This document shows positions 1-6,752 of a DNA stretch of 13,280 nucleotides, one piece after another. The notes below the pieces were generated by a model that saw only the letters and a program-made list of their open reading frames with translations, was not told where the DNA came from and ran no database searches. Source of the stretch: Candidatus Omnitrophica bacterium UBA5776 (GTDB taxonomy: Bacteria > Omnitrophota > Gorgyraeia > Gygaellales > Profunditerraquicolaceae); contig DIEK01000026.1 in assembly GCA_002418595.1 (NCBI GenBank), positions 1-13,280 of the forward strand. Reading direction: 5' to 3'. Every line of letters begins with the position of its first letter. Positions within the stretch are counted from its first letter, which is position 1. A program made the position numbers and the translations under genes.

Positions 1-380
1 GTGAATTTTCTCCCGAGAAGCCAGTAATAATACTCCTGCCTGTCCCAGGCTGAGACGGAATCGGTCAGGATCACGCTTTCATCGGGGATATCCTCCAGCA
101 GGCCGTTCTTCAAAGCCTTTTCTATGGTCACCATCGGATAATACCCGATTTTATTCATACGGTCGGCCACGTAACGGTTACAAAGCAGATTGACCAGTGA
201 AGCCGACGAAACGGCGCATGCCAGCAATACTGCGGCCGTTTTAACCAGGTAAGGCCCTCTGAAGCGGGCCAGGATTCTGCCCGCGGACAACACAAGGGCG
301 GCAAGCAGAAGTACGGCTCCGTAATATTGCAGATAAACCTGCAGATAAGCGGAGCCTAACGGAGTAGCCTGTGCTTGGGA
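1..380 (-). pseudogene. Downstream, frame-shifted continuation of the GT-C-like membrane protein (cut by window edge)
   Basis: After the stop that ends the upstream fragment at 356, a different minus-strand frame stays open from about 380 to the window edge. It reads as plausible protein: a hydrophobic segment containing YLQYYGAVLLLAALVLSAG, a second one containing KTAAVLLACAVSSASLVNLL, then a soluble stretch with DESVILTDSVSAWDRQEYYY. It has no obvious ribosome binding site or start of its own. Two membrane segments followed by a soluble tail is what one expects at the end of a polytopic glycosyltransferase-like protein, so I read this as the rest of the gene that starts at 1438. The switch needs one base gained (or two lost) near 370-376. 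Either the gene is broken or the base is a sequencing or assembly error. The true 3' end lies outside the window. Confidence 0.7.
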
Positions 381-1438
381 GACAAGGAGATTAGCAGCGC
401 AGGTAGCGCCGTAAATGCCCCTCCGAGACAAAAAAGACGGAACGTGTTCACGCGCTCTTCGGCCCTGGCGGTTAGGCTGTAAAAGAAATACCCGAATCCG
501 GCGGCAATAATCAGATCCCCCGGTTGGAGCCATCGTACCAACTCTGTAAAGTTAAAAACATTTCTATTGAAGAAGAAATATGATAACGGAAATGAACCAA
601 TGATTTGTATATAAAATGTCTCTAGAAATAACAATGGGGTGAACGTGATAGTATAGGCGCCGCCTTTGTCGAAAGGAACGGAAGAGCGGAAATATATGGA
701 CAGCAGCGCCAGAAATGCCGACAGAAAAAGAAAAATCCACGCCTGCCTCAAGGCCCTACCGATAGCGTGCAGCCGTCCTTTCCCCGGCCCCCGCCCCGCG
801 TTCCATAATGAGAAAAGCGGATAAATCAGGCATAAGGAATACGATATCTCGTATGTCAACAATGCCGTCAGATACAAAAAGGCGGCTCCGGCCAGCGATT
901 TTCCGCTCCCCGAAGCGATGAATCTCAAATACAGCCTCAGGGAAACGAGAATTTCCAGCAGCACAAGCGGCATCATGAAATGGAAAGAAAGGATAGGTTC
1001 GTACCAAATACGGAATTGAAAGAAAACACATACCGCCAGTATCAACGCGTAGGTGAGATATTTTGATCTTGTCACGGTCTTAACCAGCCAGCCGAACGCC
1101 AGAATGTCCAGAAGTATGATGAACAGCGTGGCGGTCTTATACACAATCAAAGGTTTCAGTACAGAGAACGCCGAATAGGCATAGAATGCAAAAGGAAAAA
1201 GCCTCCCCATTGTCTTGAACCAGCCTGTATACCAGATCGTCCATGTGAGCTGCAAAACGTTCATTCCCTTAAGCTCAGCGTCTGCCTGCGCAGTAACGTT
1301 CAGCGCGTCGTCCGCGAAATAACCTGTCTGCAGAAGTGGGAACAGAGCATACCAGGCGTACGCGATGATCCCTGATAGTATCAGGAAATCAGGCAGCCGC
1401 CGACGGAATGATTCGTTTAGATTGTATAGAACTCTCAT
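356..1438 (-). CDS. GT-C-like polytopic membrane protein, N-terminal fragment ended by a frameshift
   Basis: This 360-residue product is strongly hydrophobic, with about nine to eleven membrane segments (for example around 17-35, 80-98, 101-120, 127-141, 153-172, 182-212, 231-250, 264-290, 307-322, 334-352). The first loop after segment one holds FADDALN (D43, D44), the acidic pair that GT-C glycosyltransferases typically carry there. It is therefore probably a membrane glycosyltransferase using a polyprenyl-phosphate sugar at the periplasmic face. The reaction is not identifiable, and related proteins are mostly uncharacterised. The ATG at 1438 lies six bases after the stop of the upstream gene, with no clear Shine-Dalgarno, so translation is probably coupled. 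The reading frame ends abruptly after SLSPK (K355) with HRLLR and a stop, while the neighbouring frame continues as membrane protein. The intact protein would exceed 470 residues. Whether the fragment is functional is doubtful. Confidence 0.75.
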   Translation of the reverse strand: MRVLYNLNESFRRRLPDFLILSGIIAYAWYALFPLLQTGYFADDALNVTAQADAELKGMNVLQLTWTIWYTGWFKTMGRLFPFAFYAYSAFSVLKPLIVYKTATLFIILLDILAFGWLVKTVTRSKYLTYALILAVCVFFQFRIWYEPILSFHFMMPLVLLEILVSLRLYLRFIASGSGKSLAGAAFLYLTALLTYEISYSLCLIYPLFSLWNAGRGPGKGRLHAIGRALRQAWIFLFLSAFLALLSIYFRSSVPFDKGGAYTITFTPLLFLETFYIQIIGSFPLSYFFFNRNVFNFTELVRWLQPGDLIIAAGFGYFFYSLTARAEERVNTFRLFCLGGAFTALPALLISLSPKHRLLR

Positions 1439-1444
1439 TGTTTT

Positions 1445-4078
1445 CTAGAATAGCCCCAGTTTCCCCAGAGCGACGGCCAGCAGACGCTGATCGTTTTTAG
1501 CGGCCTTGGGCCGGGGAAACCTCAACAGTATCTCGTTAGCCGCGTTCTTCCTCAAAAGGTCGGTCCTGAACTTGATCTTGTATTGTTTCACGGCGTGAAA
1601 CAAAACCACTCCTGCTTTCTTCCCGTTTATGAATATCTCGGCGTATTGCCATCCCATGACCATTTTCGGAACAATCACCAATTCCGCCGAAGGAGACGCC
1701 GGCAATTCATGTAACATAAATTCTATTCTAGCACTGTGTCCTTCATTCCAACGGTGCGTTTCTTCATCGATAGACCAGCCTGATATCAGGAATTCCTTGT
1801 CATTATGACTAATCCACGTTCCGGGCGAATAAACTTTCAATACCGGCTCAAGAAACTTGAGCCGGTTTCTGGAGTCATCGGGATAAAATAACCCTGTTTT
1901 TCCCAACGCAATGGCCAGAAGTCTCGGGTCTCCTCCGATATGTTTGGCGTTCAGCAATTTTAGTGTGATACAATTAACCGCATTCGGTTTCAGTAAAACG
2001 GTATCTATATCTAAAAAATAGTTTCTGGGGGCATCCATAAGGATGTCGCCGGCTTTCCTGCCGTTAACCAAGACCTGGACGTTTTGGAGCCCGATCACCA
2101 TCTTGGGGATGATGATAAATTTCATGGCCGGCACCGATCTGAGGTCATTTAGTTTGAATTCAATGTTGGCGGAACGCCCCTGGCTCCAGCGGTGAGCCCC
2201 TTCATCTACTGACCAGCCGGAAGTCAGATACATGTCGTCGGTATTCGTTATCCATTCTCCCGGCACGTATAACCCCAGAGCCCTGTCCCTCAACAGCGCA
2301 TTTCTCCTTGCCTGTATATCACCGTTCTTTCTTATGAATTCGTCCCTGTAAGCTTTCAGGTTGTAGACGACGAACCGGCCGTCGTCATTCTCCAGAGGCT
2401 CTGAGGCGATCAAAGGCCTTATCTGCGCTTCCACCCCGGCCCCCGAATCCTCGTAACCGAACCGGTCGATGAACAAACCGTTATATCCCATTACCACCAG
2501 CGTATCCAGGAGCTCCTGTCCGGTTTTATATCCGATAGACTTTATGACGGCATCGGCATAGCTCCCCTTGAAAGCTCCGTAACTCCACTTCACTCCCCGG
2601 GTATTCAGATACCCCCTAAAGTGCTCATAATCCGTTATTTTGTTGAGAGGAGGAGTCTCGGGAAAAGGGAAATACGGCAGTTGGAATACCGACGAGTCCT
2701 TCCCCAGGGCGGATTCTACCGAGGAAAAGAACTTCTTGTCCGAAGCGATCTTTTCCTGATATCGAGCATAGCTTCCCCAGCGTATTGGCACCTGGTCACA
2801 GATCGCGAAAAGTAACAAAATAGACAATGCTGCCGCTGAAATAAGCCTGCGTTTCGGGGTTACGGCGTATTTTTCATACAACGCGCTCAAGAGATGAGCA
2901 ACGAACAACAGCGAAAAAAACGCGATAAAAATGCTGATCCGGTTGTAGGCGCGGACCTGCTTGGTTATCAAGTAAGCAATGAAAACCGCCCCGCCGCCAA
3001 TGGTGGCCAACAGGACCGCGAACAGATTCAGCACGCCGATCCTGCCATAATTAGACTTTATATCGCGGCGGAACAAGAAAACGGTGCATAAAGAAAGCAC
3101 CAGGCCGATCGCCGAAACCATCCCGAGGGCCGACATATCGTTCTCTGTCACAAGCGGCGCCGCCCTATTATACGCGTCCCGCAAAGAAGCGAAAAACGGG
3201 AGATTATGGCCTGTGCGCGGCAATAAAAGCTGCGATATTTTTAGGCCGTATATCTCCGATTCAATAGCGCTTCTCAATATATGAGGGCTTTGAGAATGAA
3301 GCAATTTATCGACCAGATTTGGAAGTATATTCAGTATTACCATACCCGCCATAAGACAGGTCAAGATCAGCGCGCTCACCAGATTAGCGTAGTTCTTACG
3401 ATTGAGCGAAGCTACCGCGCCCGCGAAAAGTATGAAAAGCATCCCAAAAAAGGCGTAATACGCTCCAGTAGACGCGGCAAGGAAAGAAAAGAGCAAAATC
3501 GCGATTATCTTCCTTCTGGGAATACTTTTAAAAGATATTCGTCCGGAATTGAACAAATATCCCCCCTCTTCGAACATATTCAAAGCCATCCAGCATATGA
3601 CCGGCACCATATAATATGCCGACAAAAAAAGGTGCGCCTCGCCACGCAAAAGGTGATACGGTATAAAGGTATAAATCAAAGCGCATACCAGAGCGACCGG
3701 GGTTCTAATCCTGCACTTTAGAAAAATGAACATGGCAGAGATGCTGACTAGGGGAAAAGTCGCGAGAAAAAACAAGTTAAGAGTTGCGGCCCAACTGCGG
3801 GTTAAACTTCCAATGGCTTTGATAATCAAAAAATTAAACAGGTCGGACATGGGGTATCCGTAAAGGTCCGCTCCCAAAGGAGCGCCCAACATCGGATTTC
3901 TCAAATACCAGCCGTTATCGATAATTCCTTTTATGATCGCCGAATTGAACAACCCATCTCCTTCATAGCCGAACGAAACAAAAAGATCGGCCCGCCACAG
4001 CCGCATGATGGCAGTAAGCAGCAAACTTGATAACGATACTACAGAAAAATACGCAAGAACTCTTTTTTTTGTATTCAT
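1445..4078 (-). CDS. Large GT-C-like membrane protein with two C-terminal copies of a putative beta-sandwich domain
   Basis: The product has 877 residues. The first 440 or so are polytopic membrane protein, with about ten to twelve helices starting at 9-25. The first external loop contains GYEGDGLFN (E39, D41), followed by NGWYLRNPMLGAPLG and YPMSD. Placement of the acidic residues fits GT-C glycosyltransferases that use lipid-linked sugars in the periplasm. Residues 460-600 are soluble and include SSVFQLPYFPFPETPP and HFRGYLNTRGVKWSYGAFKG, a pattern I associate with uncharacterised GT-C or YfhO-like proteins. Residues 604-731 and 750-877 are two copies of one 128-residue domain with the motif GWS-V/I-DE-x-x-HRW. 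The ATG at 4078 is supported by AAGGA eight bases upstream. The gene follows the GT4 fusion after 84 bases and precedes the next membrane gene by six. Donor, acceptor and even catalytic activity are inferred; it could instead be a non-catalytic relative. Confidence 0.8.
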   Translation of the reverse strand: MNTKKRVLAYFSVVSLSSLLLTAIMRLWRADLFVSFGYEGDGLFNSAIIKGIIDNGWYLRNPMLGAPLGADLYGYPMSDLFNFLIIKAIGSLTRSWAATLNLFFLATFPLVSISAMFIFLKCRIRTPVALVCALIYTFIPYHLLRGEAHLFLSAYYMVPVICWMALNMFEEGGYLFNSGRISFKSIPRRKIIAILLFSFLAASTGAYYAFFGMLFILFAGAVASLNRKNYANLVSALILTCLMAGMVILNILPNLVDKLLHSQSPHILRSAIESEIYGLKISQLLLPRTGHNLPFFASLRDAYNRAAPLVTENDMSALGMVSAIGLVLSLCTVFLFRRDIKSNYGRIGVLNLFAVLLATIGGGAVFIAYLITKQVRAYNRISIFIAFFSLLFVAHLLSALYEKYAVTPKRRLISAAALSILLLFAICDQVPIRWGSYARYQEKIASDKKFFSSVESALGKDSSVFQLPYFPFPETPPLNKITDYEHFRGYLNTRGVKWSYGAFKGSYADAVIKSIGYKTGQELLDTLVVMGYNGLFIDRFGYEDSGAGVEAQIRPLIASEPLENDDGRFVVYNLKAYRDEFIRKNGDIQARRNALLRDRALGLYVPGEWITNTDDMYLTSGWSVDEGAHRWSQGRSANIEFKLNDLRSVPAMKFIIIPKMVIGLQNVQVLVNGRKAGDILMDAPRNYFLDIDTVLLKPNAVNCITLKLLNAKHIGGDPRLLAIALGKTGLFYPDDSRNRLKFLEPVLKVYSPGTWISHNDKEFLISGWSIDEETHRWNEGHSARIEFMLHELPASPSAELVIVPKMVMGWQYAEIFINGKKAGVVLFHAVKQYKIKFRTDLLRKNAANEILLRFPRPKAAKNDQRLLAVALGKLGLF
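1448..2269 (-). repeat. Tandem protein-domain duplication (two 128-residue copies) in the large membrane protein
   Basis: Copy 1 is residues 604-731 (bases 2269-1886) and copy 2 is residues 750-877 (bases 1831-1448), joined by an 18-residue linker. A gapless alignment by eye gives about 61 identities in 128 positions. Both copies share GEW/GTW near the start, SGWS-V/I-DE, HRW, the SA-x-IEF stretch, PKMV, NG-R/K-KAG, and end in ALGK-T/L-GLF. The alternation of short hydrophobic stretches with NG turns suggests a beta-sandwich, probably carbohydrate-facing in the periplasm. This is a sequence observation; the fold and role are inferred. The second copy ends exactly at the stop codon. Confidence 0.9.
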
Positions 4079-4162
4079 GGATTTTGTCCTTATTTGATTA
4101 TTCCCGCGCTCTTTGTTTACGAAAATTTCATATGGGTTTCACGTTTTTCAACAATGCCCCGA

Positions 4163-6679
4163 TCACGGGATAATCGCTTTCAGCAGTTGCTTGGTACTCT
4201 GGTGCCAGGTCAACCACGGCATACATATAGAAGCCGGGTTGCATCCTCTGGCGTTTAGCGCAAGCCATTTTTTCACGGCATCGGCAAGCGTTTCCGGTTC
4301 CATCCCAGAGAAATAGAACGCGTATTCTCCGGCAACCTCGCGAAATACGGGAATGTCGCGGGCGATAATCGGCAGATTATGCTGCGCCGCTTCTATCAAC
4401 GGCAGGCCGAATCCTTCGCCCTCCGAAGCGGCCAGCAAACAAGCTGAATTCAAATATACCTTCTCCAGAAATTCATCGCTTATGCCCTCAAGCCAAAAAA
4501 GCCTTTTATCATACTCTGGGTGTTTACGTATACGCGCCTCTATCTTCTCAGCCATCCATCCCTTCTTTCCCACTATTACGAGGTTCACGTCAACTCCGGA
4601 CTGCCATAGCAATTCGAAAGCGTCAATGGTCTGAACATATCCCTTGCGCGGTTCAATAGTCCCCACCATAAGAAACGTCTGCCGCGCTGCCATTTTTTTA
4701 AGCATTTTGGGAGCATTATCAGGCATACCTTTTGTGGGTATGGAGTTATCCATGTCGGCACCAAGATGAAACCAGCTCATTTTAAACGGCCTCAACCTGT
4801 CCTTGCAATGTACCTTCTGCCAGCCGGAAAATTCATTCGCGACCGCTTGCGATATACAAACCGCCCCGTCGAAACGGCTGATTATTTGCAGCCATTCGTG
4901 ATGTATCGTATGCACACTGTGCTGCTCCGGCCAATAATGCGGGAAAAGAATGGGGAGAAGATCGTAAACTACAAAATAAACACTGACACCATGCCTGTGC
5001 ATAAGGGACAGGCAATCTGCTTGAGCTTTGGTGATAAGATGCTGCAGATGCAAACCCAAGAAAACATCTCCGGGCTGAAAATCGATCACACTGTCCTTGG
5101 AGTGCCTCGGCTGTCCCTGCATCTTATCAACAAACTGCCGGGCATAAGAATACCCTTTGGATCTGCTGGTCGCAAAGACAGGCTCCACCGAGAATCCTTT
5201 CGGTGGGAATTCCAGCAGTTCTTTCAATACGCTCCTGGTTACTCTCTGGACGCCTGTTTTAATATCGTTATGGATAAATTCGGAGATATCAACAAACAGC
5301 TGTTTCTGAGGTAAAGAGACATGATTAAGACCTATACAATATGCGGCGGCTATTAGATCGGAGGAATGCACCTTGCTGCCGTTTTCAACCTGCCCTATGC
5401 TTTCCAGTATTTCTTCGACAACACGTTCATTATCCGCGTATTCAGGCTTTATAAAAGGCGGTTTACTGATTTTTTCAAAAATCCCGATCATATCCGCGGC
5501 GTTCCGTTCTATTGAGCCTTCTTTTCTGTGTTTTATCTCGTTCAGTATCACGTCACGCGTAAAAGATTCATCCAGCATAGCTGAATACAACCTACCTTTT
5601 ATCGAATCTTCATCTTTTGACTCAAATAGAGCTTCATCATAGCCTAAAGTCTCTCTTGAATACTTATTGTCGTCGCCTATTACCGGCGTACCGCAATTCA
5701 CCGCTTCAACCGCAGTAAGACACACACTATTGCGCGGAGAAAGAACTACAAGAAGCCTGCTTAAGTTATACAGCTTAACCATATCCTCATCATTAAGCTG
5801 ATGCATGATGATTAGTTCTCCGTCCCTGATACCGGAAGAAACAGCAAGAGAGTATATCTTTCTAACATCATCATCACATATGCGACCTATCAACAGTATC
5901 TGGTACTCGCCGCGCACGGCTGGCGGAAGCTTACAGTACGCGCGCGCAAAACACAGAAATTCCCTGTCATCACCATCACCGGCATCAAGTATAATAAAAT
6001 GCTTCCTGATCTTAAAACGCTGAAAAAGGCGCGCTTTTAATACCGTTCCGATGTTCATCGGCCTAAAAATTGGGGCGCAATTCGCTGAGAGGCCGACTAC
6101 GCTGCCGCTCGAAAATCCGAAAGTATTCGTAATCTCCTCAGCCCCAACTTTGGACACGGATATAACCTTATCGGCCCGCTTCAAATACTCAATCTTATCA
6201 AGAAAAAAATTCTTATACTGCCGATCATAATTGAATTGGTGCGTAAAACGAGAGGAAGTAATTATTTCGGAAAAACCGGCGGTTGTAGTTATTCGCGGAG
6301 AAAAAACACCTATGGTCGTGACGGCGTTATCAGCATATCCCTCTAGAATGTTCATTATATGCACAATGTCTGGATTGAGCCGCAGTAGGAACGCTTCACG
6401 CATACGTTCCGCCGCTTTTCGCCTCCATTCATGCCTCATATCACTCCCGGATAACGGTCCCGCTGCCGACCAAACGCGTATATTCTGCTGTGGGATTATA
6501 CCGTCCAGAGCGGCCCGTATCGGTTCGATCGTATCCGGGAAAAGTCCGTTCAAAGCTATGATGACCTCATGGCCGGAGTGGCTGCCGGCAATCGCCTTTG
6601 TGAGAGAAAGCGAATAGCGGCCGATATCTTCAAACCGGCTTGACGTTTGTGAAACCTGTAGATCCAGAATTATCCGCAT
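4163..6679 (-). CDS. Two-domain GT4 glycosyltransferase, WbdA-like O-antigen mannosyl/deoxyhexosyl transferase
   Basis: The 838-residue cytosolic protein is two GT-B (GT4) units in series. The N-terminal unit begins RIILDLQ, with an IGRYSLSL loop at about 19-26, and ends near residue 410. The C-terminal unit begins FVDISEF at about 462, with TGVQRV near 475-480, and has EPRKG (676-680) plus a complete E-x7-E motif (E755, E763) in EGEGFGLPLIE. This arrangement and length match E. coli O9a WbdA, whose two domains make alternating mannose linkages. It probably builds the repeat unit from GDP-mannose or a GDP-6-deoxyhexose. In the N-terminal unit the first E of E-x7-E is N317 (E325 is kept) and the R-K pair is R239-E240, so that domain may be weak or inactive. 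I prefer the ATG at 6679 because the fold starts there; a TTG at 6706 would add nine residues. Neither has a good Shine-Dalgarno. Linkage specificity cannot be read from the sequence. Confidence 0.85.
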   Translation of the reverse strand: MRIILDLQVSQTSSRFEDIGRYSLSLTKAIAGSHSGHEVIIALNGLFPDTIEPIRAALDGIIPQQNIRVWSAAGPLSGSDMRHEWRRKAAERMREAFLLRLNPDIVHIMNILEGYADNAVTTIGVFSPRITTTAGFSEIITSSRFTHQFNYDRQYKNFFLDKIEYLKRADKVISVSKVGAEEITNTFGFSSGSVVGLSANCAPIFRPMNIGTVLKARLFQRFKIRKHFIILDAGDGDDREFLCFARAYCKLPPAVRGEYQILLIGRICDDDVRKIYSLAVSSGIRDGELIIMHQLNDEDMVKLYNLSRLLVVLSPRNSVCLTAVEAVNCGTPVIGDDNKYSRETLGYDEALFESKDEDSIKGRLYSAMLDESFTRDVILNEIKHRKEGSIERNAADMIGIFEKISKPPFIKPEYADNERVVEEILESIGQVENGSKVHSSDLIAAAYCIGLNHVSLPQKQLFVDISEFIHNDIKTGVQRVTRSVLKELLEFPPKGFSVEPVFATSRSKGYSYARQFVDKMQGQPRHSKDSVIDFQPGDVFLGLHLQHLITKAQADCLSLMHRHGVSVYFVVYDLLPILFPHYWPEQHSVHTIHHEWLQIISRFDGAVCISQAVANEFSGWQKVHCKDRLRPFKMSWFHLGADMDNSIPTKGMPDNAPKMLKKMAARQTFLMVGTIEPRKGYVQTIDAFELLWQSGVDVNLVIVGKKGWMAEKIEARIRKHPEYDKRLFWLEGISDEFLEKVYLNSACLLAASEGEGFGLPLIEAAQHNLPIIARDIPVFREVAGEYAFYFSGMEPETLADAVKKWLALNARGCNPASICMPWLTWHQSTKQLLKAIIP

Positions 6680-6708
6680 AATATTAGTAATTCGTGCGCT
6701 AAGCAAAT

Positions 6709-6748
6709 CCGGCTTTCAAGCCGGGGATTTCCACGGTTTGATTAACCG
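6709..6748 (-). other. Two adjacent hairpins between methyltransferase and GT4 fusion genes
   Basis: Just after the methyltransferase stop, the gap holds two inverted repeats. The first transcribed is CGGTT/AACCG (6734-6748, five-base arms, five-base loop). The second is CCGGCTT/AAGCCGG (6709-6724, seven-base arms with a two-base loop, or six with a four-base loop). On the minus strand the second is followed only by ATTTGC, so it lacks the U-run of an intrinsic terminator. The second hairpin lies about 29 bases before the preferred ATG (6679) and directly before the alternative TTG (6706). It could slow or protect the transcript or tune downstream translation; function is inferred. Confidence 0.5.
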
Positions 6749-6752
6749 GGAA

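Noticed and set aside
370-385. Programmed -1 frameshifting as the explanation for the split membrane protein
   Set aside because: The zero-frame codons TCT CCC AAG do not give an X-XXY-YYZ slippery heptamer and no clear downstream stem was seen; an indel is simpler.
4127-4154. TTGTTG and TATGAA with a 16-base spacer on the minus strand ahead of the large membrane protein
   Set aside because: Only three of six and four of six consensus matches; too weak to call an internal promoter.
4766-5314. A 182-codon plus-strand open frame opposite the GT4 fusion
   Set aside because: It lies within the well-supported C-terminal GT4 domain on the other strand and shows no recognisable motif.
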